Positions 19,687 through 28,903 are shown, counted from the first letter of the stretch. The stretch is 64,000 bases of DNA from an uncultured Verrucomicrobia subdivision 3 bacterium (GCA_903895255.1 CAITTG010000052.1:124001-188000), one strand, 5' to 3'. Numbers and translations: made by a program. Notes: generated by a model not told the origin, from the letters alone.

Positions 19687-21060
19687 ATGACTGCAAAACC
19701 CCTGATTTCCGCCCCGCTGGATCCGGATTTCCAGCCGCTCTCGCTATTCAACCGCCAATACGTTGCCGCCACGGTCGCGGCCGGGGGCAGTGTCCCGCTG
19801 GTCATCGGCCTCGAACGCGAGGGTGGGCTGCTCTCGCGCTACGAAACCGTGGTGCGCGCGGAAGTGGATGGCGACACGCTGTTTTTCGTCGAGCGCATCG
19901 TGAAATTTCTGCTGTGGGCGCGCGGTGGGTGGCGCGTTTATGTGGGCGGTCCGGCGGCCATTGGCGACTACATCCAGGCCAGTTATTCGGCCACCGGGCG
20001 GCGGCAGTTTGATGTGGAACTGATGACGCGCGTCTATGAGAAGCCGTTTACCGTGGTGGTGACCAGCGCGGCGGCGGTGCCGCCGGAACGGGAGGTCAAT
20101 GTGACCCTGGGCGGGCATCTGGATGGCTGCCGCATCGGCTTCGATCTGGGGGCCAGTGATTACAAAATCGCGGCCGTGCAGGACGGCCAGGTGGTTTACA
20201 GTGACGAATTTCCCTGGAACCCCAAGGACCAGCCGGACCCGGAATATCATTACCGGCATCTGGCCGAGGGGCTCAAGAAAGCCGCCGCGCACCTGCCGCG
20301 CGTGGATGCCATTGGCGGCAGCTCGGCCGGGGTGATCGTCAACAATCAATTCATGGTGGCCTCGCTCCTGCGGGCGGTGCCGCCGGAACATTTTGCCCGC
20401 GCCAAAACCATTTTCCTGCGTCTCCGTGACGAGTGGCAGGTGCCGCTGGAAGTGGCCAACGATGGTGACGTGACGGCGCTGGCCGGGGCGATGTCACTGA
20501 AGGCCAGTGGTTTGCTCGGCATCGCCATGGGCTCCAGCGAAGCGGTGGGCTATTTGAATCCGGCGGGCGGCATGACCGGCTGGCTGAGTGAACTGGCGTT
20601 TGCCCCGGTGGACGGCAACCCGCGCGCCGCGGCGGATGAGTGGTCGGGAGATATTGGCGTGGGGGTCATGTACTTTTCGCAGCAAGCGGTAAACAAACTC
20701 CTCCCGGCCGCCGGCATTACCCTGCCGGCGGAGCTGGATTTACCCGGCCGGCTGAAAGCCGTCCAGCAACTGATGGCGCAGGGCGATGCCCGGGCCCGGT
20801 TGATTTACGAAACCATCGGCGTTTATTTCGGTTATGCGATTGCGCTCTACGCGGATTTTTATGAATTTGATGGCCTGTTGATTTTGGGCCGGGTGACCAC
20901 CGGCAGCGGTGGCGATATCTTGCTGGACAAAGCCCGGGAAGTGCTCAAAGCCGAATTTCCCGCGCTCGCGGCCAAAATTCAATTGCATGTGCCCGATGAA
21001 AAAAGCAAACGCGTGGGCCAGGCGGTCGCGGCGGCCAGCCTGCCGCCCTTGAAAGCGTAA
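19687..21060 (+). CDS. ROK-like sugar kinase with an N-terminal extension
   Basis: The ASKHA kinase core starts at 'CRIGFDLGASDYKIAAVQDG' (phosphate-1 motif, about residue 147) and includes 'IGGSSAGVIVNN' and 'PLEVANDGDVTALAGA', where the Asp of 'NDGD' is the likely base. The cysteine zinc motif of classical ROK proteins was not seen. About 145 residues precede the core, roughly doubling the usual distance to the first motif; they look like a separate alpha/beta domain. In context the substrate is probably N-acetylglucosamine or another hexosamine, giving the 6-phosphate needed by the neighbouring deaminase. It starts six bases after the GH20 stop and is certainly in the same operon. Confidence 0.8.
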   Translation: MTAKPLISAPLDPDFQPLSLFNRQYVAATVAAGGSVPLVIGLEREGGLLSRYETVVRAEVDGDTLFFVERIVKFLLWARGGWRVYVGGPAAIGDYIQASYSATGRRQFDVELMTRVYEKPFTVVVTSAAAVPPEREVNVTLGGHLDGCRIGFDLGASDYKIAAVQDGQVVYSDEFPWNPKDQPDPEYHYRHLAEGLKKAAAHLPRVDAIGGSSAGVIVNNQFMVASLLRAVPPEHFARAKTIFLRLRDEWQVPLEVANDGDVTALAGAMSLKASGLLGIAMGSSEAVGYLNPAGGMTGWLSELAFAPVDGNPRAAADEWSGDIGVGVMYFSQQAVNKLLPAAGITLPAELDLPGRLKAVQQLMAQGDARARLIYETIGVYFGYAIALYADFYEFDGLLILGRVTTGSGGDILLDKAREVLKAEFPALAAKIQLHVPDEKSKRVGQAVAAASLPPLKA

Positions 21061-21064
21061 TTGA

Positions 21065-21922
21065 ATGAATCCTTATCACCAATTGGTGGCCGAATATGTC
21101 CGGCTGGCGGGAGCGGGCAAAGCGTGTCCGCTCGGTGGTCTGGCTCCGGCCCCGCAACCTGGACGGCCCGCCAACGCGCCGAAAGCGCTGATTTTCTCCC
21201 CGCATCCGGATGATGAATGCATCATCGGCGGCCTGGCCCTGCGCCTGTATCGCGAAGCCGGCATGCAGGTTTTCAACGTGGCGGTGACGCAGGGAAGCAA
21301 CCGCGCCCGGCAGGCGGGGCGGTTGGTGGAGTTACAAGACGCGTGTCATTATCTGGGATTTGGTTTGATTACGACGGGCCCGAACGGTTTGGAGAAAATC
21401 ACCCGGCAGGAGCGGGAGGCGGACCCGGCGGGGTGGAACGCCGCCGTGCACGTCATCGCCGGCATTTTAACACGCGAGCAACCCCAGGTGATTTTTTTGC
21501 CGCACGACCGCGATTGGAACGGCACGCACATTGGCACGCATTTACTGGTGGTGGATGCCTTGCGAACCCTCCCGGCGGCCTTCACCTGTTTCACGGTGGA
21601 GACGGAATTTTGGGGGGCCATGGACACGCCGAACTTGATGGTGGAATCCAGCCCCACCGATGTGGCGGATTTGATGGCGGCCACCTCGTTTCATGTCGGC
21701 GAAGTGCAACGCAACCCCTATCACCTCCGGCAGCCCGCCTGGATGCAGGACAATGTGCGCCGGGGCGGCGAGCTGGTGGGCGGGCAGGGCGGGGCCGCGC
21801 CGGATTTCAATTTTGCCACCCTCTACCGGCTCCGCCAATGGCAGGCGGGCAATTTTAAAAATCTTTATGCGGGTGGCCGCGTCCTCAACAGCCAGGCCAA
21901 TCCCCGCGAACTCTTCCCCTAA
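21065..21922 (+). CDS. PIG-L family N-acetylglucosamine deacetylase-like protein
   Basis: A zinc-dependent deacetylase fold (GlcNAc-PI deacetylase/LmbE type). The metal motif 'SPHPDDECIIGG' has His47-Pro-Asp49-Asp50-Glu51, and the second histidine site is in 'PHDRDWNGTHIGTH'. Length 285 residues. It lies in an operon with nagB and a hexokinase-like gene, while no recognisable NagA amidohydrolase is encoded nearby. In several Bacteroidota a PIG-L domain is fused to a NagB-like protein. The inference is that this protein removes the acetyl group from GlcNAc or GlcNAc-6-phosphate before NagB. It could instead act on another GlcNAc conjugate. Confidence 0.87.
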   Translation: MNPYHQLVAEYVRLAGAGKACPLGGLAPAPQPGRPANAPKALIFSPHPDDECIIGGLALRLYREAGMQVFNVAVTQGSNRARQAGRLVELQDACHYLGFGLITTGPNGLEKITRQEREADPAGWNAAVHVIAGILTREQPQVIFLPHDRDWNGTHIGTHLLVVDALRTLPAAFTCFTVETEFWGAMDTPNLMVESSPTDVADLMAATSFHVGEVQRNPYHLRQPAWMQDNVRRGGELVGGQGGAAPDFNFATLYRLRQWQAGNFKNLYAGGRVLNSQANPRELFP

Positions 21923-21944
21923 CCCCAACCCCATTACCCAACCC

Positions 21945-23717
21945 ATGGCCAGCAACTTCTCCCCAACCGGATATAATCGTTTGCTCCTGCTCGTGGCGGG
22001 TCTCGGCGGGCTGCTGTATGGCATTGATGTCGGTATCATCGCCGGCGCGCTGCCCTATCTGCAGGACACGTCGGGGTTCAAGTCCGGCGAACTTTCTTTC
22101 ATCGTGGCCGCCGTGATGTTGGGAACGACGTTCTCCACCCTGATGGCCGGATTCATTGCGGATTTGATTGGCCGCAAGTGGTTGATGACCATCTGCGGCC
22201 TGTTGTTTGTGGTCAGTATTCCGGTCATCGCCCTCTCGCATGGCTATGACATGCTGGTCGGCGGACGCTTGTTGCAGGGGATTAGCGGCGGTTTTATCGG
22301 CGTGGTGATTCCGCTTTACCTGGCCGAATGTCTGGGTGCGTCCAGTCGCGGCAAGGGCACGGCCATTTTTCAATGGATGCTAACCCTGGGCATTGTCGCG
22401 GCGGCGGTTATCGGGTTATATTTTAGCCATCAGGTCGATGCCATCACCGCGCACGGCACTGCGGAGCAAATATTTGCGATAAAGGACTCCGCCTGGCGCG
22501 AAATATTTTGGGTGTCCCTGCCCCCGGGAATTTTGTTTGTAATTGGCACCTTCTTAGTGGCGGAATCGCCGCGCTGGCTGCATAAGCGGGGCCAGGTCAA
22601 AGCGGCCCGCGCTGCCCTGCTGCGTTCCCGAACGGGTGAGCAGGCGGAACTTGAAATGCGGGAGATGGAGTCGGCTTCAAGTAATCAACGGGCCAAGGCC
22701 GCCGCTGGGATCGGCCGCGGCTCGCTGCTGCAGCGCAAATACCTGATTCCGTTCGGGCTGGCGTGCATCATTCTCGCCTGCAATCAGGCGACCGGTGTCA
22801 ATTCGATCATTGGCTACAATCCGACCATTCTTTACCAAGCGGGTTTGTCAGATGTGAAGGCGCATTCTGGCTATCTGGTTTTGACGACCATCAACTTTCT
22901 GATCACGATGCTGGCCGTCGTGCTGGTCGATCGCAAGGGTCGCAAATTCCTGCTCTCGCTGGGCACGGCCGGCATCATCGTTTCCCTGCTTTGTGCGGGA
23001 CTGCTGTTTCGTGCCAATGAAAAACAACGACTTGATTGCAGCGCCGCCATGCAGAGCCTGGTGGCGGCGGACCAAACGGCAACCATTTCGTTTGACGAAC
23101 CATTGGCGGCGAAATTGCTGGGGAGCGCGAGTGGCGTGGAGTCGATGAGCGGGCGTCCGAAGAGCCTGATTATCATATTCTCCTACGGCGATTTTGTCGG
23201 GGCCTCGACCGTGGTGCGCTCTGATGATGTGGGCGCCAAGCCGATTGAGATCAAGCGGGAGGATGCCGTGCCGGCCACCAAAGTCGCCGCGTTTTTCAAG
23301 AATCCATTTGCTGATTATGAGGGGGCGAAACAAGCGCCTTTGAAGATTAAGCATGCGTTGATTTCGCCCGTGCCCTCCGAACAAAACGGCTGGCTAGTGG
23401 CTGCGTGCGTCTTTGCCTTCATGGCGTTCTTTGCCATTGGACCCGGCGTGTGTGTCTGGCTGGCGCTCTCGGAACTCATGCCCACTCGCATTCGCTCCAA
23501 CGGCATGAGTTTCGCCCTCCTCATCAACCAGATTGTCGCCACCACCATCCAAGCCATTTTTCTCCCCACCGTTGGACAGTATGGCTACTCCACGATGTTC
23601 TTCGTGTGGGCCGGGTGCACGGTGGTGTATTTCCTGACGGCTGCCTTCCTGCTGCCGGAAACCAAGGGCAAAACGCTCGAGGAGATCGAGGCGCATTTTG
23701 AGGGTAAAAAGTCCTGA
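21945..23717 (+). CDS. MFS sugar porter with a large TM9-TM10 periplasmic insertion
   Basis: The ATG at 21945 begins a typical sugar-porter first helix ('LLLLVAGLGGLLYGIDVGII'); the longer open frame upstream merely overlaps the deacetylase gene. Family signatures are visible: 'GGRLLQGISGGFIGVVIPLYLAE' and 'DLIGRKWL' in the N-half, 'VDRKGRKFLL' and 'PETKGKTLEEIE' in the C-half. Length 590 residues, well above the usual 460-480. The extra is mainly about 120 hydrophilic residues between helices 9 and 10 (roughly bases 23010-23385), predicted to face the periplasm, plus a smaller loop after helix 5. The likely cargo is the hexosamine or hexose released by the locus. Confidence 0.92.
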   Translation: MASNFSPTGYNRLLLLVAGLGGLLYGIDVGIIAGALPYLQDTSGFKSGELSFIVAAVMLGTTFSTLMAGFIADLIGRKWLMTICGLLFVVSIPVIALSHGYDMLVGGRLLQGISGGFIGVVIPLYLAECLGASSRGKGTAIFQWMLTLGIVAAAVIGLYFSHQVDAITAHGTAEQIFAIKDSAWREIFWVSLPPGILFVIGTFLVAESPRWLHKRGQVKAARAALLRSRTGEQAELEMREMESASSNQRAKAAAGIGRGSLLQRKYLIPFGLACIILACNQATGVNSIIGYNPTILYQAGLSDVKAHSGYLVLTTINFLITMLAVVLVDRKGRKFLLSLGTAGIIVSLLCAGLLFRANEKQRLDCSAAMQSLVAADQTATISFDEPLAAKLLGSASGVESMSGRPKSLIIIFSYGDFVGASTVVRSDDVGAKPIEIKREDAVPATKVAAFFKNPFADYEGAKQAPLKIKHALISPVPSEQNGWLVAACVFAFMAFFAIGPGVCVWLALSELMPTRIRSNGMSFALLINQIVATTIQAIFLPTVGQYGYSTMFFVWAGCTVVYFLTAAFLLPETKGKTLEEIEAHFEGKKS

Positions 23718-23734
23718 CCCGCGGGCGGGTGGTT

Positions 23735-26497
23735 ATGTTGTCGTTTCGCTTTGATCGGGTTCGCCTCCTGCTGGCAGCGGCGCTAGCTCTGTTGGGCACG
23801 TTGAGCATGGCCCCCGCCAGTGTGGTTAACTCTGACATCTGCGTTTACGGCGGCACCAGTGGCGGGGTGATGGCCGCCGTGGCGGCGGCCCGGCTGGGCA
23901 AAAGTGTTGCGTTGGTGGTGGTGAACAATCATGTGGGGGGCATGTCGTCCGGCGGCCTGGGTGTCACCGACCGGGGCAACACGGCCTCCATCGGCGGCCT
24001 GGCGGCGGAATTTTACAGCCGCGTGGGCCAGGCCTATGGGGCCACCAACCCGGTGTATTTTTTCGAACCGCACGTGGCGGAGAACACCTTCCTCCAAATG
24101 CTCGCCGGGGCGGTCGTGCCGATATACACGAACCAGCAACTGGCCTCTGTGACGCTGTCCAACCTGGTGATCCAGCAGCTCACCATGGCCGATGGAACAA
24201 TTTACCGCGCCAAAGAATTCATCGACACCACCTACGAGGGCGACCTCATGGCGATGGCCGGGGTGAGCAATACCGTGGGCCGGGAGGCCGCGGCGACCTA
24301 CGGGGAATCCCTCGCGGGCGTGACGGTGAATTCCGTGCAATATCCCTGTGATCCCTATGTCATTCCCGGCAACGCCGCCAGCGGGCTGCTGCCGCTCATT
24401 CAGTCCGGCTCCCCGGGCACGGCTGGCGCGGGTGACAGCAAGGTGCAATGCTACAACTTCCGCCTGTGCCTCACCCAGAATCCGACCAACATGATTCCCA
24501 TCACGGCGCCGACGAATTACGCGGAGGCCACCTACGAATTGTTGCATCGCCACATCAACGCCTATGTGGCCACCAATGGCTCGGTGCCTTTGAATGTCCT
24601 GATTGATGTGCAAACCATCATCCCCAACGGGAAGACCGACATCAACGCCTACGCCCCCATCTCCACCGATTACCTTGGCTACAATTTTACTTATCCCACG
24701 AACACGTCCGCCAACCGCCAGCTCATTTACCAGCAGCACAAGAACTATATCAGCGGGATGCTGTATTACCTGGCCAACAGCACCAATGTGCCGGTGAATG
24801 TCCGCACCAACATGCAGTCGTGGGGCTATGCGAAGGACGAGTTTCAGGACAACGGCGGCTGGCCTTACCCGCTCTATGTGCGCGAAGGGCGGCGCATGAT
24901 CAGCGACTATGTCATGTTGCAGCAGGACGCCCTCGGCAGCCGGGCTGCCACCGATGCGGTGGCGCTGGCTAGTTATACCATCGACAGCCATCCGGTCGCG
25001 CGTTACGCCGTGAATGGCGTGACGGTCACGGAGGGCGGCATGGGGCTGGCGGTGCCCGAGCCGTATCCGGTGAGCTATCGTTCCATCATTCCATCCGTCG
25101 GGCAGTGCCAGAATTTGTTTTGCACCTTTGCGCTCTCGGCCAGCCACGTGGGCTTCGCCTCGGTCCGGCTGGAGCCGGTGTTCATGATGACCAGCCAGAG
25201 TGCGGCGACGGCGGCGGCGTTTGCGATTGACGATCAAGTGCCGGTGCAAGCCGTGAACTATCAAAAGCTGGCGGCGGAATTAACGGCGGACGGGCAGTTG
25301 CTCTCATGGAACAGTGTGCAACCGGTGAGCACGAACGGGATTATCATGACTGTCACGAACGCAGGCGGCGTCACGGCGGTGGGGGGCTGGTCCGCCGGAT
25401 CCAATACCGGTGGCTGGCCGCTGCCGAATGGCCTTTACTGGACGGACGGGAATAGCGGCAAAGGTTCCAAGTACGTCACCTTCACGCCCAACCTGGCCAC
25501 CAACGGTTATTATGATGTTTACCTGTGGTGGGTTTACGCCTCCAACCGGGCTGCCAGTGTGCCGGTGGACATTGCCAGTGCCACCACCACGAACCGGGTT
25601 TACATCAACGAACAAATCAACGTCACCAACTGGGTCAAGGTGGCCGCGAGCAATTATTTCACGGCGGGCAGCAGCAGCAGTGTGACGATTCGGAATGCCG
25701 GCACCACGGGCTATGTGGTCGCCAATGCCGTGCGCTGGATGCCGCTGGGCAATATTGCCCCGCAGGCCACCCCGTTGCCGGTGCTGGAAGTGGTGGCCAG
25801 TGATGGCACGGCGGGCGAATTTGCCACGAACACGGGGCGCTTCACGGTCGTGAGTTCCAGCGGCATCCTGGCCGCGCCCTTGACGGTGGCCTACAGCGTG
25901 GGGGGCACGGCCCAGCCGGGCGTGGATTATGCCACGCTGCCCGGGAGCGTCGTCATCCCCGCGGGAGCGCTGGCCGCCAGCATTCCGGTGACACCCTTGG
26001 GGGGCAACCTCACCAACAATCAGGAAACCATCACCCTCGCGCTGGCCGCCAATACCAACTACCTACTTGGAACACTTTCCAACGCCACCGTCAATCTGCA
26101 GGATCGACCCGTCAACGTGTGGAAGCGCGCCCATTTTACGGCGACGCAACTGGCCAGCCCCGGGATCAGTGGGGACGCCGCCGTGCCGGCGCAGGACGGG
26201 TTGCCCAACCTGCTGAAGTATGCCCTGGGTCTCCCGCCGCTTGTGCCCGCGGCCAATCCGTTTCACCCCGCGATTACCAACGGCCACTTTACCCTCACGT
26301 TTACGCAGGCTGCATCCGCCCCGGATGTGGCGCTGAGCTTTCTCTGGTCAACGGATTTGCTTCATTGGGTTGCCGGTCCCGCCTATTTTCAAACGTTGAA
26401 CATAACGGATCAAGTCACCAACCAACTCATTCAGATGGAGGCCACCGCGCCCGCCACCAACAATGGCTACCTCCGGGCCGCCGCCACCCGACTTTAA
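23735..26497 (+). CDS. secreted modular FAD-dependent oxidoreductase with golvesin-like, Calx-beta and Verrucomicrobia C-terminal modules
   Basis: A signal peptide is followed by an FAD_oxidored domain ('CVYGGTSGGVMAAVAAARLG', then 'VGGMSSGGLGVTDRGN'; roughly residues 35-530). Next is a golvesin C-terminal-like carbohydrate-binding module ('YYDVYLWWVYASNR', about 550-665) and a Calx-beta-like repeat ('VDYATLPGSVVIPAGA', about 680-790). The C-terminal domain contains 'DGLPNLLKYALGLPPL', a module that I associate with surface proteins of this phylum. ATG at 23735 is preferred over GTG 23729. The adhesive modules suggest that the enzyme is held on polysaccharide or the cell surface. The substrate is unknown. 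It probably ends the sugar-porter operon or shares it with the serine hydrolase. Confidence 0.82.
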   Translation: MLSFRFDRVRLLLAAALALLGTLSMAPASVVNSDICVYGGTSGGVMAAVAAARLGKSVALVVVNNHVGGMSSGGLGVTDRGNTASIGGLAAEFYSRVGQAYGATNPVYFFEPHVAENTFLQMLAGAVVPIYTNQQLASVTLSNLVIQQLTMADGTIYRAKEFIDTTYEGDLMAMAGVSNTVGREAAATYGESLAGVTVNSVQYPCDPYVIPGNAASGLLPLIQSGSPGTAGAGDSKVQCYNFRLCLTQNPTNMIPITAPTNYAEATYELLHRHINAYVATNGSVPLNVLIDVQTIIPNGKTDINAYAPISTDYLGYNFTYPTNTSANRQLIYQQHKNYISGMLYYLANSTNVPVNVRTNMQSWGYAKDEFQDNGGWPYPLYVREGRRMISDYVMLQQDALGSRAATDAVALASYTIDSHPVARYAVNGVTVTEGGMGLAVPEPYPVSYRSIIPSVGQCQNLFCTFALSASHVGFASVRLEPVFMMTSQSAATAAAFAIDDQVPVQAVNYQKLAAELTADGQLLSWNSVQPVSTNGIIMTVTNAGGVTAVGGWSAGSNTGGWPLPNGLYWTDGNSGKGSKYVTFTPNLATNGYYDVYLWWVYASNRAASVPVDIASATTTNRVYINEQINVTNWVKVAASNYFTAGSSSSVTIRNAGTTGYVVANAVRWMPLGNIAPQATPLPVLEVVASDGTAGEFATNTGRFTVVSSSGILAAPLTVAYSVGGTAQPGVDYATLPGSVVIPAGALAASIPVTPLGGNLTNNQETITLALAANTNYLLGTLSNATVNLQDRPVNVWKRAHFTATQLASPGISGDAAVPAQDGLPNLLKYALGLPPLVPAANPFHPAITNGHFTLTFTQAASAPDVALSFLWSTDLLHWVAGPAYFQTLNITDQVTNQLIQMEATAPATNNGYLRAAATRL

Positions 26498-26506
26498 TTT
26501 CCCACC

Positions 26507-27394
26507 ATGAGCGATTCCTTGCTGCAAACTATCCTCAACCACGCCGTGAGCCAGACGCTGGCGGACTTCAACGCGATCCAGTTGACGCCGGAGCAACTCG
26601 CGGTCACCCTCGTGGACCTGCGGGAGCCGGCGCAGCCGGTGTGGGCGAATTACCGGGGCGACGTGCTGATTTATCCCGCGAGCGTCATCAAACTGTTCTA
26701 CCTCCAGGCCGCCCACGCGTGGCTCGAGCGCGGCCAGTTGGCGGACACGGCGGAACTGCGCCGGGCGCTGCACGACATGATCGTGTATTCGTATAACGAG
26801 GCCACGGGCTACGTGATTGACCTCCTCACCGGCACGACCAGCGGACCCGAGTTGACCCCGGAAGAACTGGCGGTCTGGCACGACCGGCGCAATGCCGTGA
26901 ACCGCTACTTCGCCGCGCTCGGGTACACTCATATCAACGTGAACAAAAAGCCCTGGTGCGAGGGACCCTATGGCCGCGAGACCCAGGCGATTGCCGCTTA
27001 CGAGCCCAAGCGCAACTGGCTGACGACGGACGCCGCCGCGCGGATTCTGGTGGAAATCGCGACGGGGCGGGCCGTGACACCGGAGCGCTCGCAGCAAATG
27101 CTGGCCCTGATGCAGCGGGATTTTGTCCATGCCCTGGGCCTGGATCCCGTGCTGGCGGCCTCGGGACATGAGAACCAGGCCAGCGACTTTTCCGCGCGCG
27201 GTCTGCCGCCCGAGGCGCGCTTGTGGTCGAAAGCCGGTTACACCAGCGCCACCCGCCATGACGCGGCCTATGTGGAATTGCCCAATGGCCACCGTTTCGT
27301 GCTGGTGACCTTCACGGTGGACCATGCGAACGAGAAGGCCATCATTCCCAACGTTGTCCGCCTGGTGACGCAATCGCTGGCGGCCATCGCGTAA
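26507..27394 (+). CDS. serine hydrolase of the class A beta-lactamase fold
   Basis: The three class A signature positions are readable: S59-x-x-K62 in 'YPASVIKLFY', S-x-N in 'YSYNEATGY' (residues 95-97), and K-x-G in 'SKAGYTSA' (242-244). Length 295 residues. No signal peptide is apparent, which is unusual for a resistance beta-lactamase, and an omega-loop ExxLN motif was not seen. A penicillin-binding, esterase or peptidase role is therefore as likely as beta-lactam hydrolysis. The start codon follows the FAD protein stop by nine bases. The gene converges with the YdeI-like gene, the two stop codons being only six bases apart. Confidence 0.8.
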   Translation: MSDSLLQTILNHAVSQTLADFNAIQLTPEQLAVTLVDLREPAQPVWANYRGDVLIYPASVIKLFYLQAAHAWLERGQLADTAELRRALHDMIVYSYNEATGYVIDLLTGTTSGPELTPEELAVWHDRRNAVNRYFAALGYTHINVNKKPWCEGPYGRETQAIAAYEPKRNWLTTDAAARILVEIATGRAVTPERSQQMLALMQRDFVHALGLDPVLAASGHENQASDFSARGLPPEARLWSKAGYTSATRHDAAYVELPNGHRFVLVTFTVDHANEKAIIPNVVRLVTQSLAAIA

Positions 27395-27400
27395 CCCGCA

Positions 27401-27997
27401 TTAGTCATCGTTCATGCCCTTGCCCTGAAGAATCCGCGGCACACATTTCTCAATCCGCGCCTCCCGGGTTTGGGCTTGTTTGGCGCCGGAGAAGTAGAGG
27501 TTGTAGGCGCGTTGCCGGCCCGGGGTCAGGGCGTAAAACGCTTTTTTCAAGGCGGGCATGGCCGCGAGTTTATTTACCAGCTCGGCGGGCAGCGGGAAGT
27601 CCTCCGGCTTTTTATAGGCAACTTTTAAACCCGCTTTTTCCGCCGCAACGGCTTCCAGAACGTGGGCTTTTAAGACTGGCTCCAGCTCCTCAATTTGCCG
27701 GAGGGAGGTGAAGCGGATCTGGCGGCCCGACTGCGTGTTCGCGCCGGGGGAGACGAGCAGTCCATGGGTGTTCTTCAACAGGGCGCCCTTGCAAAAATTA
27801 AGGGCGCAGTATTCCTTAAAGCCGCTGACCAGCACAATGTTGCTGCCTTGAAACGTGTAACAAGCCTGACGCCACTTCAACTCCTCGGTCAGCGGTGTGT
27901 CCAGCACGATCCGCCGCAAGGCGGCCAGTTCGGTCTGCCATTTTTTGGCCTGGCTCAGGACGGTGCTCACCTTGGGGTTCATTTTGCCGGTGCTCAT
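27401..27997 (-). CDS. YdeI/OmdA-like protein (DUF1801-type domain)
   Basis: A 198-residue cytoplasmic protein whose N-terminal part matches the DUF1801 fold family ('EELKWRQACYTFQGSNIVLVSGFKEY') and whose C-terminal part carries a bacteriocin-protection/YdeI-type helical block ('ALTPGRQRAYNLYFSGAKQAQTREARIEKC'). Bacillus YdeI is linked to antimicrobial peptide tolerance; the molecular activity is not established. It is a single-gene unit on the minus strand, convergent with the serine hydrolase. No transcription terminator was recognised between them. Confidence 0.8.
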   Translation of the reverse strand: MSTGKMNPKVSTVLSQAKKWQTELAALRRIVLDTPLTEELKWRQACYTFQGSNIVLVSGFKEYCALNFCKGALLKNTHGLLVSPGANTQSGRQIRFTSLRQIEELEPVLKAHVLEAVAAEKAGLKVAYKKPEDFPLPAELVNKLAAMPALKKAFYALTPGRQRAYNLYFSGAKQAQTREARIEKCVPRILQGKGMNDD

Positions 27998-28107
27998 GGG
28001 GTTACTTCATCCATCCTCGCTGCCTATTATGTAAAGTCCGAGTCAAGTTTTCAGATCAGCTAGTGTCGGCATGCTGGCAATCACCACCAGGTGCCGCCGA
28101 TACAAGT

Positions 28108-28899
28108 TTAACTCGTGCGGCTTTTCTTTCTGGCAGCCGCAAATGCCTTCTTGGCTTCACGGTGCCGTTCAATGGCCAGCGTTAGCGTTAGTCTGTCTTT
28201 TGCCGCTTGCAAATCTTGAATGATTGCGGTCTCGACCTTTGGGTCGAGCTGGAAACGGAGACCATCCTTGCGGCCCGGATGAATAATATCCCACACAGGA
28301 CGGGCTGTTTCGGTGCGCCCGCCCCCTTCGACATTGCTGCCAAAACCCTCGATTAAGACGTTCCAAATCGGCTTGTAGGCGGCTACCAGTTTCGCTTCAC
28401 CCAGCGGCACCCAGATTTCATCCACCAGCATGTAGCGGCATTTGAAATCACCAAGTTTGAGGTTTTTGGTGGAGAGAATGGACCTGGAGTGCTTTTTCAG
28501 TCGTTCAAATAATTTCCGATGTCCCGGAGTTTCGGTAAGCAGCGTTTCGGTCGCTTCGCTGGCTTCTGCATCGTCCCGCGCCAAAGATTCCATTTCGCTC
28601 ATCCCTGCGAACAGGCCTTTGCGGCTGCCCGGCGGATCGGATTTGCCGATGTAAAGCGGGACAGGTTGCTTCGATATCTCAGCCGCTGCCAGTTTTCCGA
28701 TGCTTGCTTCATAAAGACGTAAAGATTCAGCCACATCGGCATAAAGCGGATAATCACCACCATAATATATTGCGTAAATGCCAGCCCCGGAGAAACCCTC
28801 GGAGGGAGGCAGCGGATGCAAACTGCCTTTGAAGAATTCCCGGGCGATGCTTTCGGCAAGGTGTAGCTTGTCTAGCGGGTTGTAGGGGAGCGCTGCCAT
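28108..28899 (-). CDS. Eco29kI-like GIY-YIG restriction endonuclease
   Basis: Type II restriction enzyme candidate of 263 residues. Both halves of the GIY-YIG signature are present: 'GAGIYAIYYGGDYPLY' (GIY at 40-42) and 'PLYIGKSDPPGSRKG' (YIG at 83-85, with the conserved Arg just after). The C-terminal half has 'IWNVLIEGFGSN' and 'WDIIHPGRK' blocks that I associate with the Eco29kI group, whose known members cut CCGCGG. The start is ATG at 28899, four bases downstream of the methylase stop and preceded by AAGGA; a longer open frame to 29139 overlaps the methylase and is rejected. Translational coupling would place the nuclease after the methylase. Confidence 0.85.
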   Translation of the reverse strand: MAALPYNPLDKLHLAESIAREFFKGSLHPLPPSEGFSGAGIYAIYYGGDYPLYADVAESLRLYEASIGKLAAAEISKQPVPLYIGKSDPPGSRKGLFAGMSEMESLARDDAEASEATETLLTETPGHRKLFERLKKHSRSILSTKNLKLGDFKCRYMLVDEIWVPLGEAKLVAAYKPIWNVLIEGFGSNVEGGGRTETARPVWDIIHPGRKDGLRFQLDPKVETAIIQDLQAAKDRLTLTLAIERHREAKKAFAAARKKSRTS

Positions 28900-28903
28900 G
28901 TCC

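Noticed and set aside
21693..21944. Upstream extension of the MFS porter frame
   Set aside because: It overlaps the PIG-L gene in another frame and is not hydrophobic; the first membrane helix follows ATG 21945.
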